DNA of 64,000 bases from Enterobacter asburiae (GTDB lineage: Bacteria > Pseudomonadota > Gammaproteobacteria > Enterobacterales > Enterobacteriaceae). How positions within the stretch are numbered: position 1 is the first letter of the stretch; every line of letters begins with the position of its first letter. Under the pieces are notes generated by a model. That model was not told where the DNA came from. It saw only the letters and a list, made by a program, of their open reading frames with translations, and ran no database searches. Position numbers and translations under genes: made by a program. This document shows, piece by piece, positions 9,216 to 23,982 of the stretch. The DNA is taken from positions 310,001 through 374,000 of the forward strand of contig NZ_VRKN01000004.1 of assembly GCF_008080435.1 (NCBI RefSeq), read 5' to 3'.

Positions 9216-10181
9216 TCAGGATATTTTTTCCAGCATCAGCCCGGCCCGCAGACCAAACGCGACGGTGGGGTTAGGGAATAAAACATACTCGGTGGTTTTC
9301 TGCACCTCGTAACGTTCCTCGCCATCTTCAGCCAGCAGCGCCCCTTTGCGGAACGGTGTGAAGTTCAGGGTGTGCGCGGCCATATGAAGCAGGAAGGCAT
9401 CGCTGCGGCGCGTGATCTGCTGTACGACCCGATACCGCTCAACGGGCTGATGCGCGTGCTCGGGAGCCGTTCCTCCCAGCAACGCCCGAAGAGCGAGATG
9501 CGTAGGCGCAAAGCGGGTCAGATCGTTCTGCCCAAACGGGAGCGCTTTTCCCAGCTCCAGCGTGCAGGCCAGCGCTGCGAAATGTTCACAGGTGAAATGG
9601 GTAAACGTTCCGCCCGGCGACTGATGAAATACCAGCGCCTCAAGCCCGGCGTCACCCAGCCAGCTCAGGAACGCTTCATCCCACGGCTGATTACGCTGCG
9701 GCAGAACGCCGAAGCGAACATGGTAAGACGCGCGGATTGCCGTATGCAGATCCAGGTGCCAGCGCGCCGGTCCCGCGGCGGTAAAAAACGCGGTCACGAC
9801 GTTCTCCAGCCACTCTGCCCGCGCCGTTTCATCGCTCTGCGGAAACTGCGACCAGCGGCCGCCGAACATGCGGTTAATGTCACTCACCAGATACCGTTTG
9901 TTTTGCGCCAGCGCTGGTGGATTGCCGAGCACCACCAGCACGCGGCACTTCAGGGCAATCTCATTGCGGTACAGCGCACGCAGCAGCAGATCAACGATCT
10001 CAACGGGTGCGGTTTCATTCCCGTGGATACCCGTTGAAAGCAGCAGCGACAGATCGCTTTTTACGGTCGGCGTGAGCTCAAGCACCCCGCGCCCCAGCCA
10101 CCGCCAGCGAAATGAGGGGCCGTCCCCCTCTTTCTGTTCCGGCGTCTCATCGGCCAGGGTCAGCGCCAGTAAATTTTCCAT
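9216..10181 (-). CDS. astE: Succinylglutamate desuccinylase AstE
   Basis: AstE cleaves N2-succinylglutamate to succinate and glutamate, the last step of the arginine succinyltransferase pathway. The 321-residue protein is a zinc-dependent AspA/AstE enzyme with [11 protein letters not shown] (zinc His and Glu) and [10 protein letters not shown] (second zinc His). ATG at 10181 was chosen over an open frame to 10283 by alignment with E. coli AstE (322). It lies 10 bp after astB at the 3' end of the operon. Confidence 0.96.
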   Translation of the reverse strand: MENLLALTLADETPEQKEGDGPSFRWRWLGRGVLELTPTVKSDLSLLLSTGIHGNETAPVEIVDLLLRALYRNEIALKCRVLVVLGNPPALAQNKRYLVSDINRMFGGRWSQFPQSDETARAEWLENVVTAFFTAAGPARWHLDLHTAIRASYHVRFGVLPQRNQPWDEAFLSWLGDAGLEALVFHQSPGGTFTHFTCEHFAALACTLELGKALPFGQNDLTRFAPTHLALRALLGGTAPEHAHQPVERYRVVQQITRRSDAFLLHMAAHTLNFTPFRKGALLAEDGEERYEVQKTTEYVLFPNPTVAFGLRAGLMLEKIS

Positions 10182-10191
10182 ATCCACTCCT

Positions 10192-15377
<5,186 letters not shown>

Positions 15378-15387
15378 TTACAATATG

Positions 15388-15425
15388 GAGTTATTCACTG
15401 TTACTGCATAAAAAGTGAATATTTT
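15388..15425 (-). promoter_or_regulatory. Candidate ArgR operator of ast
   Basis: Inverted ATTCACT (15393-15399) and AGTGAAT (15414-15420) have centres 21 bp apart in an AT-rich stretch, the centre spacing of paired ARG boxes. It lies about 65 bp upstream of the sigma-54 promoter, where ArgR assists ast transcription in E. coli. The half-sites are visible; binding is an inference. Confidence 0.4.
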
Positions 15426-15672
15426 TACGACAAGCGGCGCTTTGCCGCATGAAAATCAGAAAGAGTATGCACGGGCCAAATATAATTCTGGAATTGTGAT
15501 CGCTCGCGAAATTTATCGGTCATTTACGCCCTGTTTGGGGGCGAAGCGCGTCAGAATGGTGCAAATATTGCACCACCGACATTATCTGTCGCAGTTATTG
15601 GTCGAACCCGGTAACAGTTGACGCAAATTCTGCTACCATCCTTGCACTATTCACCTTGCACTGGCAGCGACT

Positions 15673-16479
15673 ATGAAATTTGTCTCTTTTAATATCAACG
15701 GCCTGCGCGCCCGCCCTCATCAGCTTGAAGCTATCGTTGAACAACATCAGCCAGATGTGATCGGCCTGCAGGAGACAAAGGTTCACGACGACATGTTCCC
15801 CCTCGAAGAGGTGGCGAAACTCGGCTACAACGTTTTTTATCATGGGCAGAAAGGCCATTACGGCGTTGCGCTGTTGACCAAAGAGACGCCAGTTTCCGTG
15901 CGCCGTGGGTTTCCCGGCGATGACGAAGAAGCACAACGCCGCATCATCATGGCGGAGCTGCCTTCCCCGCTGGGTAACATCACCGTGATCAATGGTTACT
16001 TTCCCCAGGGCGAAAGCCGCGACCATCCGACCAAATTCCCGGCTAAGGCCAAGTTTTATCAGGATCTGCAGGACTATCTGACCACCGAACTCAACAAAGA
16101 CAATCCGGTGCTGATCATGGGTGATGTGAACATCAGCCCGACGGATCTCGATATTGGCATCGGTGAAGAGAACCGCAAACGCTGGCTGCGTACCGGCAAA
16201 TGCTCCTTCCTGCCGGAAGAGCGTGAGTGGATGGAGCGCCTGCTGGGCTGGGGCCTGGTGGATACGTTCCGCAATGCCAACCCGGAAACGCAGGACCGCT
16301 TCTCCTGGTTTGACTACCGCTCAAAAGGTTTTGACGACAACCGTGGCCTGCGTATCGACCTTCTGCTGGCCAGTTCGCCGCTGGCAGAGCGCTGCATCGA
16401 AACCGGGATCGACTATGAGATCCGCAGCATGGATAAACCGTCTGACCACGCGCCGGTGTGGGCTAAATTCAAGCTGTAA
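15673..16479 (+). CDS. xthA: Exonuclease III
   Basis: XthA is the main AP endonuclease and a 3'-5' exonuclease and 3'-phosphatase in base-excision repair. The 268-residue protein starts [20 protein letters not shown] (metal-site Asn) and has [10 protein letters not shown] (metal Glu), [13 protein letters not shown] and the C-terminal RIDLLLAS and [12 protein letters not shown] motifs with the catalytic Asp-His pair. It is transcribed divergently from ast and is followed 6 bp later by a membrane protein gene. Confidence 0.97.
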   Translation: MKFVSFNINGLRARPHQLEAIVEQHQPDVIGLQETKVHDDMFPLEEVAKLGYNVFYHGQKGHYGVALLTKETPVSVRRGFPGDDEEAQRRIIMAELPSPLGNITVINGYFPQGESRDHPTKFPAKAKFYQDLQDYLTTELNKDNPVLIMGDVNISPTDLDIGIGEENRKRWLRTGKCSFLPEEREWMERLLGWGLVDTFRNANPETQDRFSWFDYRSKGFDDNRGLRIDLLLASSPLAERCIETGIDYEIRSMDKPSDHAPVWAKFKL

Positions 16480-16485
16480 TGACGC

Positions 16486-17169
16486 GTGAACATTCGAAAA
16501 ATCGCTTTCCTGTGCGCCCTTCTGGGCGCATTTATTCTGACGTTTGTCATACTTCCCCCTGGTACACTCTCCCTGGAAGGGATTAAAACTCACCAGCAGG
16601 CATTACTCTCCCATGTTGACCACGAACCGCTACGAAGCGCGCTGATCTTTTTTGCGCTCTATGTGGTGGTCTCCGCCCTGTCAATACCCGGCGCGGCGAT
16701 CCTGACCCTGCTGGGCGGGGCGTTATTTACCCTGTGGGAAGGCACCGTGCTGGTCTCGTTTGCCTCCACGCTCGGGGCCACGCTTGCGATGCTCGCCAGC
16801 CGTTATCTGCTGCGTGACTGGGTTCAGCGGCGGTTTGCTCAGCAGATGAAAACGGTGAACGCGGGTATGGCGCATGACGGCGCGGGCTATCTTTTTGCCC
16901 TGCGCCTGATGCCGCTGTTCCCGTTTTTCCTGGTGAATTTGCTGATGGGGCTAACCCGCATTGGCGTATATCGCTATTGGTGGGTCAGCCAGGTCGCCAT
17001 GCTGCCCGCGACGGTTGTGTTTCTGAACGCCGGGCGCGAGCTGGGAAAAGTGGCATCGCTGCGCGATATTTTGTCGCCGGGTATGCTATTCGCCTTTACA
17101 CTACTGGGGGTATTACCGCTGGTTACGCGCCGGCTGTTTTCCCGTTATCTCCCGTCTGCTAAAAAGTGA
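16486..17169 (+). CDS. TVP38/TMEM64 family membrane protein (YdjX/YdjZ-like)
   Basis: The 227-residue protein is hydrophobic with about five or six membrane segments and the family motifs SIPGAAILTLLGGALF, ATLGATLAMLASRYLLRDW and RLMPLFPFFLVN. TVP38/TMEM64 (DedA-related) proteins are inner-membrane proteins; members have been linked to lipid scrambling or transport, not shown here. E. coli has two relatives (ydjX, ydjZ) after xthA, and this genome keeps one; I cannot say which. GTG at 16486 is the likely start. It is 6 bp from ynjB, so it probably belongs to the ynjBCD transcript. Confidence 0.85.
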   Translation: MNIRKIAFLCALLGAFILTFVILPPGTLSLEGIKTHQQALLSHVDHEPLRSALIFFALYVVVSALSIPGAAILTLLGGALFTLWEGTVLVSFASTLGATLAMLASRYLLRDWVQRRFAQQMKTVNAGMAHDGAGYLFALRLMPLFPFFLVNLLMGLTRIGVYRYWWVSQVAMLPATVVFLNAGRELGKVASLRDILSPGMLFAFTLLGVLPLVTRRLFSRYLPSAKK

Positions 17170-17175
17170 GGCATT

Positions 17176-18345
17176 ATGCGCCGTGTGCGTTTTTGCGCGT
17201 TTCTGACCGGTCTGCTGCTGGCAGCCCCCCTGTGTGCCGCCGAGGGCTGGCACGCTATCCAACAACAGGCCAAAGGCCAGACCGTGTGGTTTAACGCCTG
17301 GGGCGGCGATCCGGCGGTCAACCGCTACCTTGAGTGGGTCAGCGGTGAGATGCAAACGCACTATGCCATTACCCTGAAAATCGTCCCGCTGGCGGATGCC
17401 GCCGATGCGGTAAAACGTATTCAGACCGAAGCCGCCGCAGGGCGTAAGACCAACGGCTCCGTTGACCTGCTGTGGGTCAACGGCGAAAACTTCCGCACGT
17501 TAAAAGAGGCAAACCTGCTGCAAACCGGATGGGCGCAGTCGTTGCCAGACTGGCGCTATGTCGATACCCGTAAACCCGTCACGGAAGATTTTGCGATTCC
17601 CACAGACGGGGCGGAATCGCCGTGGGGAGGCGCGCAGCTGACCTTTATCGCCCGCAAAGCCAGCATGCCGACGCCGCCGGAGGATCCTCAGGCGCTGCTG
17701 GCGTACGCGCAGCAGCACCCGGGCAAGGTGAGCTATCCTCGCCCGCCGGATTTTACCGGCACGGCATTTCTTGAGCAGCTGCTTCTGACGCTCACCGATC
17801 GCCCTGAGGCTTTACAAAAAGCGCCCGATGAAACGTTTGCCCACGTTACCGCGCCGCTCTGGGCCTACCTCGATAAGCTGCACCCGCTGCTGTGGCGCGA
17901 AGGAAAAGACTTCCCTCCCACCCCTGCGCGAATGGATGCCCTGCTTGCCAGCGGCAGTCTGAACCTGTCGCTGACCTTTAACCCGGCGCATGCGCAGCAA
18001 AAAGTGGCGAGCGGCGAACTGCCTGCCGACAGCTATAGCTTTGGTTTCCATAGCGGGATGCTCGGCAACGTTCATTTTGTGGCTATCCCGGCCAATGCCA
18101 GCGCGAGCGCGGGTGCAAAAGTGGTCGCTAATTTCCTGCTGTCACCGCAGGCGCAAATCCGCAAGGCCGACCCGGCCATCTGGGGTGATCCGAGCGTACT
18201 GGATGCGAAAACACTGCCCGAAGGTGAAGCGAAACAGCTGTTGACCCATACGCCTCAGGGGCTGCCGAAGGTGCTTGCAGAGCCGCAGTCCGCCTGGGTG
18301 AGCGCGCTGGAGCAGGAATGGCTGCGTCGTTACGGCACCCGCTGA
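17176..18345 (+). CDS. ynjB: ABC transporter substrate-binding protein YnjB
   Basis: YnjB is the periplasmic binding protein of the uncharacterised YnjBCD importer. The 389-residue precursor has a signal peptide ending at LLLAAPLCA-AE and a bacterial extracellular solute-binding fold with VWFNAWGGDP and WGGAQLTFIARK. Its end overlaps ynjC by 28 bp. The ligand is unknown; the fold is of the thiamine/iron-type binding-protein class, which is only a hint. Confidence 0.92.
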   Translation: MRRVRFCAFLTGLLLAAPLCAAEGWHAIQQQAKGQTVWFNAWGGDPAVNRYLEWVSGEMQTHYAITLKIVPLADAADAVKRIQTEAAAGRKTNGSVDLLWVNGENFRTLKEANLLQTGWAQSLPDWRYVDTRKPVTEDFAIPTDGAESPWGGAQLTFIARKASMPTPPEDPQALLAYAQQHPGKVSYPRPPDFTGTAFLEQLLLTLTDRPEALQKAPDETFAHVTAPLWAYLDKLHPLLWREGKDFPPTPARMDALLASGSLNLSLTFNPAHAQQKVASGELPADSYSFGFHSGMLGNVHFVAIPANASASAGAKVVANFLLSPQAQIRKADPAIWGDPSVLDAKTLPEGEAKQLLTHTPQGLPKVLAEPQSAWVSALEQEWLRRYGTR

Positions 18346-19847
18346 GCGGGCTTGTCTGGCTGGCGATGGCGGTGATTTATCTGCCGATCCTGCCCGCCGG
18401 CGTCATGCTGTTCGCACCGGCGTTTTCTGTGACAAACTGGCAGCGGCTGCTGAACGATCCGCAGCTGCCGCAGGCGACCGTCGCCACGCTGGTCTCAACG
18501 CTCATCGCCACGCTGGGGGCGTTGTTGATTGCCCTTTTCCTCGTCAGCCTTTTGTGGCCCGGTAAACGCTGGCGCCGTCTCACTACCCGCCTGCCGTGGT
18601 TACTGGCGATCCCCCATGTGGCGTTCGCCACCAGCGCGTTACTGCTGTTTGCCGAGGGCGGGCTGTTTTATCAGATCTGCACCGTCTGTTCGCCGCCGTT
18701 TGACCGCTACGGTACCGGGCTGGGCCTGACGCTCGCGGTCAAAGAGAGCGCGTTTGTACTGTGGGCCATTTACGCCGTACTGCCGGAAAAACGGCTCGCA
18801 CAGCAGAAGATCGTCCTGCAAACCTTTGGCTACGGGCGTATTCAGACGCTCAGCTGGCTGATCCTTCCGGCGATCGCGCCTGTCCTCGGCGCGGTGATGC
18901 TGGCGGTGCTGGCGTGGTCGCTCTCGGTCGTGGATGTAGCAATCGTTCTCGGGCCCGGCAACCCGCCCACCCTGGCCGTGCTGGCCTGGCAGTGGCTAAG
19001 CCAGGGTGACGCGCAGCAGCAGGCAAAAGGAATGCTGCTGTGCCTGCTTCTCCTTCTGCTGCTGGCTGCGCTTGCTGCCCTCGGGTACGGCCTCTGGAAG
19101 GTATGGCGTCGCACGCTTCCGGACCTCGCGGGGACGCGTCCCCGGTCTCCGCGCGTCCTGCCTGAGCGGGCAGTCAGCGGGTTACTGCCCGCGTGCGGCG
19201 TCCTGTGCACCGCGATACTGCTGATGCTGGCGCAAGGGGACGATGTGGGTCCCGTGGGTACCAGCCTCTCTTTCGGTCTGCTTTCGAGCCTGATCGCCCT
19301 GGCTGTTAGCCTTCTCTGGCTGGAATGGGGACCGCAGCGCGGCGCAGTGTGGGTGTGGTCACCGCTCGCCCTTCCGGCGCTGCCGCTCGTCGCCGGGCAA
19401 TACTTTATTGCTTTGCGTCTGGGATTCGACGGGCACTATGCCGCCGTGCTCTGGAGCCATCTGCTGTGGGTGTTACCGTGGATGCTGCTGGTTCTGCAAC
19501 CCGCCTGGCGGCGGATCGATCCCCGGCTTATCCTTACCGCCAGAACGCTCGGCTGGCGACGGGCAAAAATATTCTTATTGCTGAAATGCCCCCTGCTGGT
19601 GCGCCCTGCGCTGCTGGCTTTTGCCACCGGCTTTTCCGTCAGCATGGCGCAATACATGCCGACGCTCTGGCTTGGCGCGGGGCGTTTCGCCACGCTGACC
19701 ACCGAAACCGTCGCGCTCAGCAGCGGGGGCAGCATCCCGATTCTCGCTAACCGGGCGCTCGGATTACTGCTGATGACGGGCACGGTGTTCGGTCTTGCCG
19801 CACTGTTATCCCGGCTCGTGGGCCGCTACCGTCAAGGATTACGATAA
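18318..19847 (+). CDS. ynjC: ABC transporter permease YnjC
   Basis: YnjC is the membrane component of YnjBCD. The 509-residue protein is a fused permease with two BPD-type halves, each with several membrane segments; ARTLGWRRAKIFLLLKCPLL is the C-terminal EAA-like loop and QTFGYGRIQTLSWLILPAI the N-terminal one. Size matches E. coli YnjC (511). It starts inside ynjB and shares the TAATG stop/start with ynjD, so the three subunits are translationally linked. Confidence 0.93.
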   Translation: MAASLRHPLSGLVWLAMAVIYLPILPAGVMLFAPAFSVTNWQRLLNDPQLPQATVATLVSTLIATLGALLIALFLVSLLWPGKRWRRLTTRLPWLLAIPHVAFATSALLLFAEGGLFYQICTVCSPPFDRYGTGLGLTLAVKESAFVLWAIYAVLPEKRLAQQKIVLQTFGYGRIQTLSWLILPAIAPVLGAVMLAVLAWSLSVVDVAIVLGPGNPPTLAVLAWQWLSQGDAQQQAKGMLLCLLLLLLLAALAALGYGLWKVWRRTLPDLAGTRPRSPRVLPERAVSGLLPACGVLCTAILLMLAQGDDVGPVGTSLSFGLLSSLIALAVSLLWLEWGPQRGAVWVWSPLALPALPLVAGQYFIALRLGFDGHYAAVLWSHLLWVLPWMLLVLQPAWRRIDPRLILTARTLGWRRAKIFLLLKCPLLVRPALLAFATGFSVSMAQYMPTLWLGAGRFATLTTETVALSSGGSIPILANRALGLLLMTGTVFGLAALLSRLVGRYRQGLR

Positions 19848-20467
19848 TGCTGAAGGTAAACCATCTCACCATCGAACCGCTTTTCCGCGAGGTCAATTTT
19901 TGCGTTCCTCGCGGGGAGATCGTTACCCTGATGGGGCCGTCCGGCAGCGGCAAATCGACCCTTTTTGCGTGGATGGTCGGCGCGCTGTCAGACGATTTTC
20001 AGGCGCAGGGCGAGCTGTGGCTCGACGCGCGTCGCTGCGACGGCCTTCCCGTCGAATCCCGCGGACTGGGTATTCTCTTTCAGGACGCGCTGCTGTTTGA
20101 CCCGTTTAGCGTCGGGCAGAATTTGCAGCTGGCCTTGCCTGAGCGGATCGTCGGACGCGCGCGTCGGGAAGCGGTCGAGCAGGCGCTGAATTCCGCCGGG
20201 CTGAGCGGTCATTACGCCAGCGATCCGGCCACCCTTTCCGGCGGAGAGCGTGCCCGGGTCAGCCTGCTGCGCGCCCTGCTTGCTGAACCGCAGGCGCTGC
20301 TGCTGGACGAACCGTTCAGCCGCCTTGATAAAACGTTACGGGCGTCATTTCGGGCATGGGTATTTGACGCCGTCCGCGCGCGCAATATCCCGGTGGTGCT
20401 GGTCACGCACGATGAGGACGATATTCCGCCGGGCGGCGAGCTGATTGAGATTTCTCGCTGGCAATAA
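19847..20467 (+). CDS. ynjD: ABC transporter ATP-binding protein YnjD
   Basis: YnjD is the ATPase of YnjBCD. The 206-residue protein has Walker A GPSGSGKSTL, Q-loop LFQDALLFDP, signature LSGGERARVSLLRALL, Walker B ALLLDEPFSRLD and the H-loop VTHDEDD. It begins in the ynjC stop codon. A 73-bp gap separates it from ynjE. Confidence 0.95.
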   Translation: MLKVNHLTIEPLFREVNFCVPRGEIVTLMGPSGSGKSTLFAWMVGALSDDFQAQGELWLDARRCDGLPVESRGLGILFQDALLFDPFSVGQNLQLALPERIVGRARREAVEQALNSAGLSGHYASDPATLSGGERARVSLLRALLAEPQALLLDEPFSRLDKTLRASFRAWVFDAVRARNIPVVLVTHDEDDIPPGGELIEISRWQ

Positions 20468-20540
20468 TGTGCTAACGCAATGTTTTCCGTTTCGGGAGAG
20501 ACGACAATGCCCCCCTCTTTTACTGACGTCAGGTTATTCG

Positions 20541-21848
20541 ATGAAACGTGTTTCTCAACTGACCGCGCTGGCCCTGCTCTGCGGCCTCGCTTCCTTTTCC
20601 TCTCTGGCAGCTGATATGCCCAACGCGATGACGCTGTCTCAGCTTCAGGCACAGCACGGCACGCCTGTCGACACCCGCGCCAGCGCGTTCTATAACGGCT
20701 GGCCGCAGACGCTCAGCGGCCCGTCCGGGCATGAACCCGCCGCACTCAACCTTGCTGCCGCCTGGCTGGGCGCAATGAGCGACGAGCAGATTGCGAGCTG
20801 GGCAAAACAGCATCAGCTTACGCCTGCAACGGCCATCGCGCTGTACGGCGACGAGAACGATAACCTGGCGGTGAAATCCCGCCTGGAGAAAGCCGGATAC
20901 CGCCACGTCTCGCTGCTCAGCGACGCACTGCAGACGCCCGACCGCCTTCAGCGCCTGCCGCACTTTGAACAGCTGGTTTATCCGCAGTGGATCCACCAGC
21001 TTCAGCAGGGCAAACCGGTCACGGCCGCCCCGACTGGCGACTGGAAAGTGATCGAGGCCGCCTGGGGCGCACCGAAGTTTTACCTGCTGAACCACATTCC
21101 CGGTGCGGATTACATCGACACCAACGAGGTGGAAAGCGAGCCGCTGTGGAATAAAGTCTCCGACGACAAGCTAAAAGCGATGCTGGCGAAGCACGGGATC
21201 CGTCACGACACCACCGTTATTTTGTATGGCCGTGACGTTTACGCCGCCGCGCGCGTGGCGCAGATCATGCTGTATGCGGGCGTGCAGGATGTGCGTATTC
21301 TCGATGGCGGCTGGAAAGCGTGGTCAGATGCAGGCCTGCCGGTTGAACGCGGCACGCCCGGCAAAGTGACGCCAGCCCCCGATTTCGGCGCGCCGATCCC
21401 CGGCCAGCCGCAGCTGATGGTCGATATGGAGCAGGCGCGCGGGATGCTGCACCGTCAGGATGCCTCCCTGGTCAGCATTCGTTCGTGGCCGGAGTTCATC
21501 GGCGAAACCAGCGGCTACAGCTACATCAAGCCAAAAGGTGAAATAGCTGGTGCCCGCTGGGGTCATGCGGGCAGCGACGCGACCCATATGGAGGACTTCC
21601 ATAACCCGGATGGCACCATGCGCAGTGCGGACGATATCGCCGCCCAGTGGAAGCGCTGGAATATTCTGCCGGAACAGCGCGTCGCGTTTTACTGCGGCAC
21701 CGGGTGGCGGGCGTCAGAAACCTTTATGTACGCCCGGGCGATGGGCTGGAAGAATGTCGCCGTCTATGACGGCGGCTGGTACGAATGGAGCAGTCACTCG
21801 CAGAACCCGGTCTCCACCGGAGAGCGCGGGCCAGAGAGTGCTCTCTAA
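20541..21848 (+). CDS. ynjE: Thiosulfate sulfurtransferase YnjE (rhodanese)
   Basis: YnjE is an exported three-domain rhodanese. The 435-residue precursor has a signal peptide ending at SFSSLAA-DM, a degenerate first domain, a second domain with VILYGRDVYAAARVAQIM and a third domain carrying the active-site loop FYCGTGWRASE with the catalytic cysteine. ATG at 20541 was chosen over an open frame from 20445 because it gives the signal peptide and the E. coli length. Its stop overlaps that of convergent ynjF by 4 bp. Confidence 0.95.
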   Translation: MKRVSQLTALALLCGLASFSSLAADMPNAMTLSQLQAQHGTPVDTRASAFYNGWPQTLSGPSGHEPAALNLAAAWLGAMSDEQIASWAKQHQLTPATAIALYGDENDNLAVKSRLEKAGYRHVSLLSDALQTPDRLQRLPHFEQLVYPQWIHQLQQGKPVTAAPTGDWKVIEAAWGAPKFYLLNHIPGADYIDTNEVESEPLWNKVSDDKLKAMLAKHGIRHDTTVILYGRDVYAAARVAQIMLYAGVQDVRILDGGWKAWSDAGLPVERGTPGKVTPAPDFGAPIPGQPQLMVDMEQARGMLHRQDASLVSIRSWPEFIGETSGYSYIKPKGEIAGARWGHAGSDATHMEDFHNPDGTMRSADDIAAQWKRWNILPEQRVAFYCGTGWRASETFMYARAMGWKNVAVYDGGWYEWSSHSQNPVSTGERGPESAL

Positions 21849-22462
21849 GGGTTAAGTGACTTCAGCGTCATATAACCGCTCCAGATGCGCGTTGTGGTGG
21901 TCAGCCAGCACAGCGCGCCGAATACCCACGCGAATAGCGTAAAGTGCGCCGGGAACAGGCAGCACAGCACAAACAGCGCAATGGTCTCCGTCCCTTCCGT
22001 TAACCCACCGATGTAATAAAACGACTTGTGCGCATAGCCGGGGTTGTCGATGTCGTGCTTCGCGGCCAGCGCCGCAAACGCCAGAAAGCTGCTGCCGGTA
22101 CCGATAAACGCAAACAGCAGCCAGGCGGCCGCCAGCGCATTCTCTGCGGGAGCAGCAAGCGCAAAGCCAAACGGTACCAGGGCGTAGAACAGAAAATCGA
22201 GCGCGATATCAAGAAATCCCCCCGCATCGGTCAGCCCTCTCCGGCGTGCCAGCGCGCCGTCCAGACCATCCAGCAAACGGTTAAGCACGATGGCGACCAG
22301 CGCCGCCGGATACCAGCCGAGGGCCAGAAACGGCAGCGCCAGCACGCCGACGGCAAACCCGGTCAGCGTTAATCCGTCGGGCGTGATGCCCGGCTTATCC
22401 AGCACGGAAACCAGACGATTCAGAACGGGCTTTACCCGCGGGTGCAGGTGACGGTCAAGCAT
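21845..22462 (-). CDS. ynjF: CDP-alcohol phosphatidyltransferase family protein YnjF
   Basis: The 205-residue integral membrane protein has the CDP-alcohol phosphotransferase signature DG-x2-A-R-x8-G-x3-D-x3-D, seen as DGALARRRGLTDAGGFLDIA followed by Asp. That family joins a CDP-linked lipid or alcohol to an acceptor; the YnjF substrate is unknown. ATG at 22462 was picked by alignment, and the frame stays open to 22549. The start overlaps the ynjA stop by 8 bp, so the pair is translationally coupled. Confidence 0.9.
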   Translation of the reverse strand: MLDRHLHPRVKPVLNRLVSVLDKPGITPDGLTLTGFAVGVLALPFLALGWYPAALVAIVLNRLLDGLDGALARRRGLTDAGGFLDIALDFLFYALVPFGFALAAPAENALAAAWLLFAFIGTGSSFLAFAALAAKHDIDNPGYAHKSFYYIGGLTEGTETIALFVLCCLFPAHFTLFAWVFGALCWLTTTTRIWSGYMTLKSLNP

Positions 22463-23024
22463 GGGGAGTCTCGTTAAACGTGGCGCACAGCCCCTGAGCC
22501 GGAATGTCCAGGGCGGCGTTAAAGCGGGCCGAGAGATTCTGAAACGCAATGAGCGCCGTCATCTCGGTAATAGCATCATCCGTGAAGTGGCGTTTCAGCG
22601 CCGTTCTGATTGCCTCATCTGCCCGGGGCGGCGTGGCGGTTACCGCCTCGGCGTAGGCCAGCGCCGCGCGCTCTTGCTCAGTGAATAAGTCCGAATCATG
22701 CCAGCTCCCCACAGCCTGAACTTTATCCAGCGCACCGCAGCGCTCGGCCAGCCGCAGGCTGTTGGCATCAATACAGAAAGCGCAGTGACAGAGCTGGGAC
22801 ACCCGCGTCATGAGCAGCGAACGCAGCACGGGCGTCAGGCGTGCGTGACGGCGCTCCAGAAAACCGACAAACAGCGCCACCAGCCAGAACAGACGCGGCA
22901 TGCGCCCCCACCAGCGGGTGGGATTCAGCACCGCGCCAAAATGCTTTTTCTGCATGGCGGCAATCGGTTTAAGGCTGGCGGGAAGGGATTCAATGGGGGC
23001 AACCCAGGCGGTGGTCTCTTTCAC
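22455..23024 (-). CDS. ynjA: AhpD-like / carboxymuconolactone decarboxylase family protein YnjA
   Basis: The 190-residue protein matches YnjA, an AhpD-like protein, with the C-x2-C type motif CHCAFCIDAN (about residues 77-86) and LTALIAFQNLSARFNAALDI. Related proteins are thiol-dependent peroxidase partners; the role of YnjA is unknown. GTG at 23024 was chosen because AGGAG lies 6 bases upstream; the frame is open to 23087. In E. coli ynjA sits before ynjB, so its position ahead of ynjF is a local difference. Confidence 0.88.
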   Translation of the reverse strand: MKETTAWVAPIESLPASLKPIAAMQKKHFGAVLNPTRWWGRMPRLFWLVALFVGFLERRHARLTPVLRSLLMTRVSQLCHCAFCIDANSLRLAERCGALDKVQAVGSWHDSDLFTEQERAALAYAEAVTATPPRADEAIRTALKRHFTDDAITEMTALIAFQNLSARFNAALDIPAQGLCATFNETPHA

Positions 23025-23099
23025 CTGATTCTCCTGTTTACTGGACTCTGAGAAAGGGCACGATAATATGTCTTTTTTCGCTATCAATTATTGACGACC

Positions 23100-23516
23100 A
23101 TGCTGAAAACACTCGATGTCGTTGCCGCCATCATCGAAAAAGACGGCAACATTTTACTGGCGCAGCGCCCTGCCCATGCCGACCAGCCGGGAATGTGGGA
23201 ATTTGCAGGCGGTAAAGTCGAGGCCGGCGAAACCCAGCCAGAAGCGCTTATCCGCGAGCTGCGTGAAGAGTTGGGCATTGACGCCCTGCCGGGGCAATAC
23301 GTGGCAAGCCACCAGCGGGAAGTCTCGCTGCGGCTGATCAACCTGCATGCCTGGCACGTTCCTGCTTTTCGCGGCGAGCTCACGGCGCACTACCACAGCG
23401 CGCTCGCGTGGTGTACGCCGGAAGAGGCGTTTGGCTACGCCTTAGCCCCTGCGGATATTCCGCTGCTGGAAGCGTTTATTGTTTTACGCGACGCCAGACC
23501 AGCGGGTTCGTGCTGA
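23100..23516 (+). CDS. nudG: Nudix pyrophosphatase NudG
   Basis: NudG hydrolyses oxidised or methylated pyrimidine nucleotides such as 5-hydroxy-CTP and 8-oxo- or 2-hydroxy purine forms. The 138-residue MutT-like protein has the Nudix box GGKVEAGETQPEALIRELRE then EELG. ATG at 23100 matches the E. coli N-terminus; an in-frame TTG at 23091 is less likely. The 3' end overlaps convergent ynjH by 41 bp. Confidence 0.93.
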   Translation: MLKTLDVVAAIIEKDGNILLAQRPAHADQPGMWEFAGGKVEAGETQPEALIRELREELGIDALPGQYVASHQREVSLRLINLHAWHVPAFRGELTAHYHSALAWCTPEEAFGYALAPADIPLLEAFIVLRDARPAGSC

Positions 23517-23754
23517 TGGCGCGCTCGTCGCGCTGGCACTGCAGCAGAATGCCGTCCGCTTTCACAACGGCCCCTTCCGAGTAGTTCTGATTCTGATAGA
23601 TACAGCACTGATTACAGGGCTGCACCGTTTGATTCTGGCCGCTGGAGCTGAACACTTCCGGCGGCACATTCACTTCCACGTCCGGGAGAATGGGGTTAGC
23701 CTGCACGCCTGCGGTAAAGATCACACATAACGCGGTGAGTAGATAACGGTTCAT
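23476..23754 (-). CDS. ynjH: DUF1496 exported protein YnjH
   Basis: The 92-residue precursor has a signal peptide (cleavage near GVQA-NP) and a cysteine-rich body, PCNQCCIYQNQNYSEGAVVK, ending LVWRRVKQ. It matches E. coli YnjH (DUF1496), a small periplasmic protein of unknown function. It converges on nudG with a 41-bp overlap. Confidence 0.88.
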   Translation of the reverse strand: MNRYLLTALCVIFTAGVQANPILPDVEVNVPPEVFSSSGQNQTVQPCNQCCIYQNQNYSEGAVVKADGILLQCQRDERAISTNPLVWRRVKQ

Positions 23755-23982
23755 AGATACATCTTCCTGTAGTTCCTTGATAATGACTATAACGGTAAAC
23801 CAGAGCGGAACCTTTAATTTATCTCTTCATCGCTTTTGGTTATGACGCCCGCGCTCTCATTAATTTCCCTTTCGGCATCCATTTCTGCTTGCCTTGCAAA
23901 GCGGTGCGGGTGGTATAGTCAAAAAAACAACACAAATCGCATAAGTAATACACATAAAATACGATAAGAGGTTCTTATATCT

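Noticed and set aside
15557-15575. NtrC site for the ast sigma-54 promoter
   Set aside because: The half-sites are in the reverse arrangement (TGGTGCA...TGCACCA instead of TGCACCA...TGGTGCA). It is reported as an unexplained dyad instead.
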